From: Phycisphaerae bacterium
GTDB lineage: Bacteria; Planctomycetota; Phycisphaerae; SM23-33
Direction of reading: 5' to 3'
NCBI GenBank assembly: GCA_030745875.1
Contig: JASLNT010000059.1
Span: 124,001 to 188,000 of the forward strand
DNA: 64,000 bases
Positions 55,934 through 64,000 of the stretch are shown here, one piece after another (the first letter of the stretch is position 1; each line of letters begins with the position of its first letter). The translations under genes were made by a program, and so were the position numbers. The notes under the pieces were generated by a model. That model made no database searches. It was not told the origin of the DNA and was given only the letters and a program-made list of their open reading frames with translations.

Positions 55934-57097
55934 TCAACGGTTCTTCCGCCGTTGGCGGCGGTAGATGCTGGGGGTGACGCCTTCAATGCGTTTGAAGACG
56001 ACCGCCATCTGCAACGAGCCGGCAAACCCGAATTCATGTGCGATCGACTTGATCGGAGCTTTGGTCTCGACGAGTTTGCGCTTGGCCCGCTCGACCCGCA
56101 GGCGAGCAATTTCGGCGGCGATTGACCGACCGAGGCGCTTGCTGAACCGACGTTCGAGCGTGCGCCTGGCTACGTGCAGATGTTCGGCTACGTGCCCCAC
56201 GCGGATCGGTTCGTGCGAGTGTTCTGATATGAATCGCAGTGCGGAGGCGACCATCTCGTCTTCGACAGCCAGTGAGTCGCTCGATCTGCGAGGTATGAGT
56301 TCCCCCGGCGGAATGAGGATTGGCTCTCTCGGCGCCGCGGAGCCTCCCATTATCTCATCGAGCAGTTCGGCGGCTTGGTACCCGACCCGCTCGTAGCCCA
56401 GATCGATACTGGTAAGCGACGGTTCGGGATGGTTGCAGATCACGGTTTCATTATGCGTGCCGACCAGCGCTACGTCTTGCGGGACGTTCAATCCCCTGCG
56501 ATCGCACGCGCACGCCACGTGTCTCGCCAACAGATCATACGATGTGTTCAAGCCCGTCGGACCGGACCACTTATCCATCCACTCATCCAACTTCGCGGTG
56601 AACTTACGCCAGTTTGCATCGTTGTTGGGATAGCTGGCCGAGACCATCAGCGAGGGGCATGAAAACCCCGCTTTGCCCAGCGCCTCGCGGAAGCCTGAAA
56701 GTTGTTTTCGGGGGCCTCTCTCTCGCCTGCGTCCAAGAAAACCGAAGTGTTCGAATCCTCGGGCCAGCAGATGCTCTGCGGCCATCATTCCGGCTGCTTT
56801 GAAGTCCGGTACGATCAGCGGCGCTTCGGTTACCGGCGAATTGTGCCAGACGTTGACCAGCGGTACGCCTGCGGTTTGGGCTGCGGCCGCCAGTCGGGGA
56901 GTCGCCCGCCCGATGATCCCGTCATACGCCGCTTTGGATTGGTTCGATTCGAGCGTCAGTTCGGGATACTCGTCCAGAATGAACTTCCAACCGCCTTGCT
57001 CCTGCGCGTAGCGATGCGCCCCGGCGAACACTTCGTGATGCCGCTTGTAAGGCCACTGGAGATCAATCGCCATCGCCACCGATCTTCTCTGAGCCAT
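55934..57097 (-). CDS. XylR-type AraC-family transcriptional regulator with sugar-binding domain
   Basis: A 387-residue regulator. Residues about 1-270 are a LacI/periplasmic-binding-protein-like sensor (FGFLGRRRERGPRKQLSGFR, VALVGTHNETVICNHPEPSL, SIDLGYERVGYQAAELLDE). The C-terminal about 105 residues are an AraC HTH pair (VGHVAEHLHVARRTLERRFS; KSIAHEFGFAGSLQMAVVFK). This matches E. coli XylR, which activates xylose genes. AAGGAG lies 7 bases upstream of the ATG at 57097; an earlier in-frame start at 57118 is less likely. It is divergent from the next HzsA/FGE gene, and the 281-base gap between them shows no clear promoter, so control of the HzsA-type genes or of distant sugar genes is possible. 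Confidence 0.9.
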   Translation of the reverse strand: MAQRRSVAMAIDLQWPYKRHHEVFAGAHRYAQEQGGWKFILDEYPELTLESNQSKAAYDGIIGRATPRLAAAAQTAGVPLVNVWHNSPVTEAPLIVPDFKAAGMMAAEHLLARGFEHFGFLGRRRERGPRKQLSGFREALGKAGFSCPSLMVSASYPNNDANWRKFTAKLDEWMDKWSGPTGLNTSYDLLARHVACACDRRGLNVPQDVALVGTHNETVICNHPEPSLTSIDLGYERVGYQAAELLDEIMGGSAAPREPILIPPGELIPRRSSDSLAVEDEMVASALRFISEHSHEPIRVGHVAEHLHVARRTLERRFSKRLGRSIAAEIARLRVERAKRKLVETKAPIKSIAHEFGFAGSLQMAVVFKRIEGVTPSIYRRQRRKNR

Positions 57098-57378
57098 CTG
57101 CAATCTCCTTCGCGACAATACGATAACGCGGCGAGTGGAAACGGTCTATTTGTAGGATCAGTATTATGGCGTAAATAGCACATGGATTGCCGCAAAGAAA
57201 GCAAATTATGCGATAGGCCGCCGCTACATCGGCGACGCCTTCGCCAAATCAATGGTTGAACTGATAGAAAAACAGTAGACTATGGGAAATGAGATGTGAT
57301 GTGGACGAAACTAGGGGACATGACCTGAATGCCAGGCGTAGCGAAGCATTTGGAATCGTGTCCCCAGACCGAAGGGAA

Positions 57379-60300
57379 ATGATGAGAGAATCTTACGCAC
57401 ATAAGCCAATCGCCCCAACGTCCGTCTGTCTTCCCATCGGCCTACTGGTCTCGTTCGTGCTGTTCTTTGCGGTGTCGCCGACCGCCGCCGTTCGCGCCGA
57501 TGACACAGTGGTGAACGCCAAAAGCGCCCTACAGGAACTTTCACTGTTCAATCCGGACGCCATGGCCCGGGCGATCAAGGACCTAGCCAGACGATATCCG
57601 GATCGCTTTGATGAGGCTAAACTGCTTGCGGAGTTGAAGTCGCACGCCTCCGGACTCAAGAGTGCAACTGCGGCGATGAAGAAGAAGGGCGCCAAACCGA
57701 GCGCCGCAGCTCGGGCAATTCTTGATTTCAAGCGCCGGGTTCTTCTGTCGAATCCAGCGGTCGATTTCGATCGATTTCTCACCGTTCAACGGAACCGGCC
57801 CGGGACGACCTCGAATTGGCTGATCAACACCGCGATTCCCAAAACCGGCTGGACCGGGGCGATCGGGATCGCGTCCCTCAAAGGCAAGTTCGAGCCGCTG
57901 ACAACTTCGAAATCTTTCATGGGCGATCTGAATCTCCATTTCGACGCAGGCAAGGCGTTGTTTTCATCCATCGCCAAGAACAGCACATGGCAGGTGTTCG
58001 AACTGAACATACAGGGAAAATCCACTCGCCAGGTGAGTTCCAGCAAACACGCCGATATCCACAATTTTGACGCCTGCTACTTGCCCGACGAGAAGATAAT
58101 CTACGCTTCGACTTCCGGGTTCCAGGGTGTTCCCTGCATCGGGGGCGGCGGTGACATCGCCAACCTCCACGTGATGAACGCCGATGGCGCGGGGATTCGC
58201 CGCCTGGCGTTCGACCAGGAAAGCAACTGGAATCCCTATCTAATGGAAAACGGGCGCATCATGTACCAGCGCTGGGAATACACCGACCTTTCCCACTTCT
58301 GGAGCCGCATCCTGTTCACCATGAACCCCGACGGAACCGATCAGCGGGCGTACTACGGAAGCAACTCGTGGTGGCCTAACAGTCTGTTCTACGCCAAGTC
58401 TGTGCCCGGTCAGCCGCATGTGTTCACCGCTGTTGTCAGCGGTCATCACGGCGCAAGGCGTTCGGGGCAACTGGTCATGTTCGATGTCTCCAAGGGTCGC
58501 AACGACGCTGACGGAGTCCTGCAGGCGATTCCCGGATATGGAAAACCGGTCAAGCCGATTGTTATCGACAAGTATTTCAACGGTCAGTGGCCCAAATTTC
58601 TCCATCCCTATCCGCTGAGCAGGGATCTTCACATCGCGGCCGTGCAGTTGAACGCAAAGGATCGTTTCGGTATCTACCTGGTCGACATCTTCGATAACAT
58701 CTTGCCCCTGAAGCGATCGGCGTCGCATCATTACCTTGAGCCGATTCCGCTGCGAAAGCGGACCAGGCCGCCGCTCATTCCGCAACGTGTTGACCTGAAG
58801 GCCACCGACGCGACTGTGGTGCTCTCAGACGTCTATTCCGGTCCGGGCCTGGCCGGGGCGCCGCGCGGCTCGGTGAAAAAGCTGCGGGTCTTTAAGTACG
58901 AATTCTCGCCCCGCGGGTTCGGCGGGCACGCACAGGCCGGGATCCAGAGCGGCTGGGACGTCAAGGTGATTCTCGGGACGGTCGACGTTGAGAAAGACGG
59001 CTCGGCGATGTTCCAGGTCCCGTGCAACACGCCGCTTGCACTACAGCCTCTGGACGCAGACGGCAAGGCCCTGGCCCTGATGCGAAGCTGGATGACGGCC
59101 ATGCCGGGGGAAGTCCTGTCGTGCATTGGATGTCATGAAAGGCCCAGTGATGCTCCGCCGAGCAAGCCGGCGATCGCCTCGCTCAAACCTCGCCAGACCA
59201 TCAAACCCTGGTACGGACCAACCCGAGGGTTCTCTTTCCTCCGCGAAGTCCAACCAGTGTTGGACAAGTATTGTGTCGGCTGTCATGACGGTAAGAAGAA
59301 GGATCGCATCAATCTCGCCGACGCGTCGCTGGGGCGTTTTGGCGATCACAATTTCATGCAAAACGCCATGCCGCGATCTTATTTTGAACTTCAGATGTTC
59401 GTTCGACGCCCCGGACCGGAGGGGAATCTCCACCTGCTGACACCGCTGAACTACCACGCCAATACGAGCGAACTGATCCAGATATTGTCGAAGGGGCACC
59501 ATAACGTCAAGCTCGACGCCGAAGCATGGGACAGGCTGATCACCTGGATCGACCTGAACGCCCAGGCTCACGGCAGCTATGGCGAGATGCGACTGTCGAG
59601 CCGGTCCCGGAAGGCCATGGAGCGACGGGCTGAGATTTACAGGGAATACGCCACGGCGCTGGAAATCGAATCCGAAGTGATCCTCAAGCCCTACAAGAAG
59701 ACAGAGACCTTCATCACGCCGAAGAAGACTCCCGCGCCGCCAGCCGCTCCCAAGCTGACCGGTTGGCCGTTAGAGGCCAAATCCAGCGATGTGGAAGTTC
59801 TCGATCTGGGCGATGGAGTTAAAATGGAGGTCGTCTCGATCCCGGCTGGGAAGTTCGTAATGGGCGCCAACGGCGAGTCACCGGATGAGCGGCCGATGCA
59901 TGTTGCGACGATCGACAAACCGTTCAAGATGGGAGTCACTGAGGTGACGCTGCGGCAGTATCGGCAGTTCGCCAGGGATCACAAGAACGGATTGTACAGC
60001 AAGCCGGGCGTGGTGATTCGATATGGGTTTTCCATGGATAAGGAGACCTATCCGGCCATTCGGGTCTCTTGGGACCAGGCTAACGCCTTCTGTAAGTGGT
60101 TGTCGAAGAAGACGGGCAAGAGAGTCTCCCTGCCGACCGAATCACAGTGGGAATGGGCCTGTCGGGCGGGAACCGACACGCGAACGTCATTTGGCGATGA
60201 CGTTGCGAAGTACCCGGGGTTTGCGAACATGTCGGACCCGACCTCAGACAATAGGCGCACCAAGTACATGCCGTCGAATCACTGGACGCTGGCCCAGAAG

Positions 60301-60591
60301 AACAAAATCTCGGCCGACAAGGCGCATTGCCTCAATAATGTCGGCGCTTACAAGGCCAACGCTTTTGGGCTCAAAGATATGCACGGGAACGCGGCCGAGT
60401 GGACTCGCAGCGAAATGCGGGCCTATCCTTACTCTGACCTGGACGGTCGCAACGCATTGCGGTCCGGTCGGAAAGTGGTGCGGGGCGGATCCTGGAACGA
60501 TCGCCCGGTGCGCTCTACATCAAGCTACCGTCTGTCTTATCCGAGCTGGCAGCGCGTTTACAATGTCGGATTCCGGATTGTCATGGAATAA
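57379..60591 (+). CDS. HzsA-related exported dihaem protein with C-terminal FGE-like domain, second copy
   Basis: A 1070-residue paralog of the protein at 49374. The start is the ATG at 57379 (or 57382), after GAAGGG and directly before a signal peptide (LPIGLLVSFVLFFAVSPTAA). The order is PD40-like propeller (FELNIQGKSTRQVS, YLPDEKIIYASTSGFQG), HzsA-like region (YEFSPRGFGGH, LGTVDVEKDGSAMFQVP), haem motifs CIGCH (about 59120) and CVGCH (about 59270), and an FGE-like domain (MEVVSIPAGKFVMGANGESP, LPTESQWEWACRAGTDTRTS, DMHGNAAEWTRSEMRAYP, GGSWNDRP, VYNVGFR). As in the sister protein, the catalytic cysteine pair of true FGE is missing. The gene is divergent from the XylR-type regulator. Confidence 0.87.
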   Translation: MMRESYAHKPIAPTSVCLPIGLLVSFVLFFAVSPTAAVRADDTVVNAKSALQELSLFNPDAMARAIKDLARRYPDRFDEAKLLAELKSHASGLKSATAAMKKKGAKPSAAARAILDFKRRVLLSNPAVDFDRFLTVQRNRPGTTSNWLINTAIPKTGWTGAIGIASLKGKFEPLTTSKSFMGDLNLHFDAGKALFSSIAKNSTWQVFELNIQGKSTRQVSSSKHADIHNFDACYLPDEKIIYASTSGFQGVPCIGGGGDIANLHVMNADGAGIRRLAFDQESNWNPYLMENGRIMYQRWEYTDLSHFWSRILFTMNPDGTDQRAYYGSNSWWPNSLFYAKSVPGQPHVFTAVVSGHHGARRSGQLVMFDVSKGRNDADGVLQAIPGYGKPVKPIVIDKYFNGQWPKFLHPYPLSRDLHIAAVQLNAKDRFGIYLVDIFDNILPLKRSASHHYLEPIPLRKRTRPPLIPQRVDLKATDATVVLSDVYSGPGLAGAPRGSVKKLRVFKYEFSPRGFGGHAQAGIQSGWDVKVILGTVDVEKDGSAMFQVPCNTPLALQPLDADGKALALMRSWMTAMPGEVLSCIGCHERPSDAPPSKPAIASLKPRQTIKPWYGPTRGFSFLREVQPVLDKYCVGCHDGKKKDRINLADASLGRFGDHNFMQNAMPRSYFELQMFVRRPGPEGNLHLLTPLNYHANTSELIQILSKGHHNVKLDAEAWDRLITWIDLNAQAHGSYGEMRLSSRSRKAMERRAEIYREYATALEIESEVILKPYKKTETFITPKKTPAPPAAPKLTGWPLEAKSSDVEVLDLGDGVKMEVVSIPAGKFVMGANGESPDERPMHVATIDKPFKMGVTEVTLRQYRQFARDHKNGLYSKPGVVIRYGFSMDKETYPAIRVSWDQANAFCKWLSKKTGKRVSLPTESQWEWACRAGTDTRTSFGDDVAKYPGFANMSDPTSDNRRTKYMPSNHWTLAQKNKISADKAHCLNNVGAYKANAFGLKDMHGNAAEWTRSEMRAYPYSDLDGRNALRSGRKVVRGGSWNDRPVRSTSSYRLSYPSWQRVYNVGFRIVME

Positions 60592-60681
60592 CCCAATGTG
60601 AGGTTCAGCTCGTTCAGCGCGCCGCATGATATGGACAGGCGGAGTATTTGGGATCGGATCCGCGGATCGAAGGAATATGTG

Positions 60682-61710
60682 ATGACCGAACAACAATGGC
60701 GGACCCTGCTGTCCGTGATAAATGGCGAGAAACTTGACCCGATCCCGATCGGCTTCATTATTGACAGCCCCTGGCTTCCGAACTGGGCGGGAATGTCGAT
60801 CAAGGAGTATTACGACGACGAGGGCAAGTGGCTGGAGGCGAACCTGAGAGCGCTGCGAATGTTCCCCGACATCATGTTCCTGCCCGGTTTCTGGTCGGAG
60901 TACGGCATGTGCACCGAACCGTCTGCGTTCGGGAGCAAGTGTGTGTGGCAAGAAAACGATCTGCCGTTCGCCGAGACGATAATAACCGATAATGCCCAGA
61001 TCCAGGATCTCCAGACGCCCGATGCGCGCACGGACGGCTTGGCGCCGCTTGTGATCGACCGGCTGAGCAACTGTCAGCAGCAGATCGAAGCTGAGGGACA
61101 TGCGATCCGTTTCGCCGTGTCGCGCGGCCCGCTGAATCTCGCTACGTTTCTCATGGGCAATACCGAGTTCTTCACGGGCCTGTATACCGACCCCGAAGCG
61201 ATCGAGCGCCTGCTGGAGATCATCACCGAGTACACCGTCAGCTGGATGAAGCTGCAGATGGAAGCGTTCCCGACAATCGACGGGATTTTCGTGCTCGACG
61301 ACATCGTCGGGTTCATTAACGAAGACTGCTTCCTGCAATTCGCCAAACCGTACCTTGAACGGATCTATCAGGCCGCCGACGTGTCGGTCCGATTCTTCCA
61401 CAACGATGCGCCCGGTATGGTCTGTGCGCCGCATCTGTCGGACATTGGAGTGAATCTGTTTAACTTTGGTTTCGAACACGGCTTGGCGGAGATGAAAGAG
61501 TTAACAGGCGGGCAGGTGACGCTGCTGGGCAACATCCCGCCTCGCGACGTGTTGGCCGCCGGCACGCCGGATGATGTGAAGGTCAGTGTCGCCGAAGCAT
61601 TGGCGTCGGTGGACGATCACTCTCGGATCATTCTTTCCTGCGGCGGCGGAATGCCTCCCGGCGTGTCGACGGAGAATATTGAAGCGTTCCGAACAGCATC
61701 GGGCCGCTGA
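60682..61710 (+). CDS. Uroporphyrinogen decarboxylase-family protein, copy 2
   Basis: A 342-residue TIM-barrel protein of the URO-D/MtaA superfamily (TEQQWRTLLSVINGEKLDPIPIGFI start; FHNDAPGMVCAPHLSDIGV; LLGNIPPRDVLAAGTPDDV; ILSCGGGMPPGVSTEN end). The ATG at 60682 has AAGGA 7 bases upstream; an earlier GTG frame from 60598 lacks one. The HxCG zinc motif of the other copy is replaced by HNDAPG, so the two proteins need not share chemistry. It follows an HzsA/FGE gene and precedes a beta-helix gene, the same style of glycan context as the first copy. Methyl transfer is possible; HemE function is unlikely. Confidence 0.82.
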   Translation: MTEQQWRTLLSVINGEKLDPIPIGFIIDSPWLPNWAGMSIKEYYDDEGKWLEANLRALRMFPDIMFLPGFWSEYGMCTEPSAFGSKCVWQENDLPFAETIITDNAQIQDLQTPDARTDGLAPLVIDRLSNCQQQIEAEGHAIRFAVSRGPLNLATFLMGNTEFFTGLYTDPEAIERLLEIITEYTVSWMKLQMEAFPTIDGIFVLDDIVGFINEDCFLQFAKPYLERIYQAADVSVRFFHNDAPGMVCAPHLSDIGVNLFNFGFEHGLAEMKELTGGQVTLLGNIPPRDVLAAGTPDDVKVSVAEALASVDDHSRIILSCGGGMPPGVSTENIEAFRTASGR

Positions 61711-61754
61711 GGCCTGGAAACGCATGGGCATGCTCCGGACGGAAGGGACAAACA

Positions 61755-64000
61755 ATGAAAGCATATGTTACCGCAGTAACTCTCGCCCTGGTCTCATGTT
61801 CGCTCTGTGCAACGGAGTATCATGTGTCAGTCAAAGGCCGCGACGGCGGCGATGGCTCGAAATCAAAGCCTTTCAAGACTATCTCGGCGGCTGCCGGAGT
61901 CGCTCAGCCCGGTGATGTGGTCACCGTTCACGAGGGGTTGTACCGCGAACGCGTTAACCCTCCGCGCGGCGGCGAGTCGGACAAGAAACGCATAGTCTAC
62001 CAGGCCGCCGCTGGCGAGAAAGTAGTGATCAAGGGATCAGAGATCATCAAAGGTTGGAAGAAGGCGGCCGACGGCGTCTGGAAAGTTACGTTGCCCAACA
62101 GTTTCTTCGGCGATTACAACCCTTATACGGATGTCATCAGGGGAGAATGGCATGCGCACAGGGGTTATCCGCGGCATACCGGGACGGTTTATGTCAACGG
62201 AGCCTGGATGGATGAAGCGAAAGTGCTGGAGCAGATACTGCCCGCCCCAAAAGCGTCTTCAGACGCCAAGGGCGACTCGAAGGACAAGGTCTTGGGGGGC
62301 AAGACCGCCGGTTATGAGGGCAGGGCTGTGGCGGGAACGAAAGAGGACATTCTTTACCAAACCTGCAGATACAACCTGAAGGGCTATCGCCTTGCTGCGC
62401 CCAACGGAACTTACAGCGTCACCTTGAAATTCTGTGAACCGCATTTTGACTCGAAGGGCAAGCGGGTGTGCGATGTAAAGCTCCAAGGCAAGACAGTGCT
62501 CAACCGGTTCGATATCTTTGCGAAAGTGGGGAAGTTTGCGGCGCACGACGAGACCTTCGACAATATCAAAGTCACCGACGGCCAGTTGAAGATAGACATT
62601 ATTAACCGCGTGTCGATGGCGTGCATTTCCGGGATCGCGGTCAGCGGTGAAAACTACAGCAAGAAGATCAACTGCGGCGGACCCGAATGGAAAGGCTACC
62701 GGCGGGACCCCGCCTCAAGCAACAGCGCGGGCGTAGCTGTCGTTACCGACCGGGCGCTCTGGAAAGCCAAGGTCGACGAAAGCAGCACCACGATCTGGGC
62801 GCGGTTCAAAGACATTGATCCCAACAAGGAACTGGTCGAAATCAATGTGCGGCGGAGCGTTTTCTATCCTGACAAGCCCGGGCGCAATTATATTACTGTT
62901 CGCGGTTTTACGATGCGTCAGGCGGCTACTCCGTGGTCCGGGGCGATGTCAGAACAGATCGGTCTGATAGGAACGCACTGGTCCAAGGGCTGGATTATTG
63001 AAAACAACGTGATCAGCCACTCGATGAACACGGGCGTTACGCTGGGACGCTACGATCTGGGCGAATTCGGCATTGACCTGCCGGCGGTGTCGGCTCCGGG
63101 ATTCGTCAAGTCGTGCGAACTGGCGCTTAAGCACGGGTGGTCCAAAGAGAAGATCGGCGGTCATGTTGTGCGAAACAACCATATCTCGCATTGTGAGAAG
63201 AACGGGATTCACGGCAGTCTGGGCGGGATATTCAGCAGTATTGAAGGCAACACGATCGTCGACATTGCCGTGCGGGGCTGGATTGGCGGACCCGACGTAG
63301 CCGGGCTCAAGCTGCTGGCGTCGAATGACGTGCTGATCAAGGACAATCACATTTACCGTTGCCACGGGGTCGGAGGCCTCTGGCTGGACTGGATGGCGCA
63401 GGGTACGCGGGTGACCGGGAATCTGCTTCACGACAACAGTCAAGATGTCTTTATGGAAGTCGATCACGGTCCGTTCCTGCTGGACAACAACATGCTCTTG
63501 TCGTCCCGTTCGTTGCGGGAATGGTCACAAGGCGCCGCCTACGCGCACAACCTGATCGTCGGCTCCACGTCGCAGCGCAAGGAACGCAGGGAAACACCCT
63601 ACTTCAAATCGCATACGGTGGAGAACATGAAGGTCTCCAACATACAGCACAAAGATGAACGTTTTTACAACAACCTGTTTGTCGGACGCGCCAGTTTGTC
63701 CATCTACGGTGAAAAAGATCCCAATGTCCAGGCCGCCGGAAACGTCTATCTGGCCGGCGCCAAACCGAGCGTGCATGACCGCGGCGCGCTGGTTGCCAAA
63801 GACTTCAATCCCGGCGTCAAGTTGGAAGAGAAGCCTGACGGATGGTGGCTCGAAATGGCGGTCGATCCGGCATGGATCTCGAAGCAGAAACGGGCGGTCG
63901 TGACCACTGAACTGCTGGGCAAAGCCAAGATCCCCAACTCTCCTTTCGAGCAGCGCGACGGAACACGCTATCGACTCGACACCGACTATTTCGGTAAGAA
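61755..64000 (+). CDS. Exported beta-helix protein with inserted malectin-like domain, truncated by the window end
   Basis: The frame is open from the ATG at 61755 to the end (748 residues with no stop), so the C-terminus is missing. A signal peptide (MKAYVTAVTLALVSCSLCAT) leads into the same DUF1565-like opening as the gene at 7000 (SKPFKTISAAAGVAQPGD, LYRERVNPPRGGESD, VVIKGSE). Residues about 195-300 form a malectin-like beta-sandwich (YRLAAPNGTYSVTLKFCEPH, GKTVLNRFDIFAK, ISGIAVSG) inserted before the helix rungs (IENNVISHSMNTGV, VRNNHISHCEKNG, IKDNHIYRCHG, VTGNLLHDN, LDNNMLLSS). Malectin domains bind disaccharides. Probably a secreted lyase or glycosidase. Confidence 0.85.
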   Translation, partial: MKAYVTAVTLALVSCSLCATEYHVSVKGRDGGDGSKSKPFKTISAAAGVAQPGDVVTVHEGLYRERVNPPRGGESDKKRIVYQAAAGEKVVIKGSEIIKGWKKAADGVWKVTLPNSFFGDYNPYTDVIRGEWHAHRGYPRHTGTVYVNGAWMDEAKVLEQILPAPKASSDAKGDSKDKVLGGKTAGYEGRAVAGTKEDILYQTCRYNLKGYRLAAPNGTYSVTLKFCEPHFDSKGKRVCDVKLQGKTVLNRFDIFAKVGKFAAHDETFDNIKVTDGQLKIDIINRVSMACISGIAVSGENYSKKINCGGPEWKGYRRDPASSNSAGVAVVTDRALWKAKVDESSTTIWARFKDIDPNKELVEINVRRSVFYPDKPGRNYITVRGFTMRQAATPWSGAMSEQIGLIGTHWSKGWIIENNVISHSMNTGVTLGRYDLGEFGIDLPAVSAPGFVKSCELALKHGWSKEKIGGHVVRNNHISHCEKNGIHGSLGGIFSSIEGNTIVDIAVRGWIGGPDVAGLKLLASNDVLIKDNHIYRCHGVGGLWLDWMAQGTRVTGNLLHDNSQDVFMEVDHGPFLLDNNMLLSSRSLREWSQGAAYAHNLIVGSTSQRKERRETPYFKSHTVENMKVSNIQHKDERFYNNLFVGRASLSIYGEKDPNVQAAGNVYLAGAKPSVHDRGALVAKDFNPGVKLEEKPDGWWLEMAVDPAWISKQKRAVVTTELLGKAKIPNSPFEQRDGTRYRLDTDYFGK

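Noticed and set aside
42051..60591. True hydrazine synthase (anammox)
   Set aside because: The HzsA-like regions are fused to HEAT or FGE-like domains, and no HzsB/HzsC or hydrazine dehydrogenase genes are present; HzsA-related proteins are common in non-anammox planctomycetes.

Overview
The window is a GC-rich bacterial chromosome fragment. It is best explained as coming from a Planctomycetota lineage (Phycisphaerae-like) or a close PVC relative, probably an anaerobe with a polysaccharide-degrading lifestyle. The clues are very long exported proteins built from PQQ-type beta-propellers, HzsA-related cytochrome proteins with fused FGE-sulfatase domains, a Tat-exported sulfatase, GH127 enzymes, beta-helix proteins, and Fe-S/MvhD/MetVF-type redox genes. 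The taxonomic call is inference; no rRNA or tRNA is visible.

Layout: 0-12 kb, the tail of a probable carboxylate-amine ligase (GCS2-like), two tandem exported methyltransferase-like/PQQ-propeller paralogs, a beta-helix protein and a DUF5060-type glycosidase. 12-15.5 kb, a hybrid histidine kinase with five PAS domains. 15.8-26.2 kb, a carbohydrate region: a UroD-family protein, a minus-strand operon of GH127 beta-L-arabinofuranosidase, FGGY pentulose kinase and UlaE-type pentulose-5-phosphate 3-epimerase, then a sulfatase and a second GH127 enzyme with its own promoter and palindrome. 26.4-27.4 kb, an IS1595-type insertion sequence with 16-bp perfect terminal inverted repeats.

27.7-38.3 kb is the most unusual part: an operon mvhD-metV-metF followed by a split glutamate synthase (an FMN/Fe-S subunit that is an internal tandem duplication, and a separate GATase-GXGXG subunit). 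It converges on gdhA across a strong hairpin terminator, and gdhA is divergent from a one-domain NrpR regulator, a nitrogen-sensing family best known from methanogenic archaea. One reading is a nitrogen/one-carbon redox module under 2-oxoglutarate control. At 38.3-42 kb lie a protein with a degenerate KaiC-like domain fused to a PEP/pyruvate-binding ATP-grasp, and a Tat-exported TIM-barrel epimerase-like protein.

42-64 kb holds four HzsA-related exported cytochrome c proteins (two ending in FGE-like domains without the catalytic cysteines), a SHOCT membrane protein, a RAYT transposase among REP-like palindromes, a XylR/AraC-type sugar regulator, a second UroD-family protein, and a beta-helix protein with an inserted malectin-like segment that runs off the end. 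Much of the window consists of paralog pairs or sets (PQQ, GH127, beta-helix, UroD-like, HzsA-like), which suggests local duplication.
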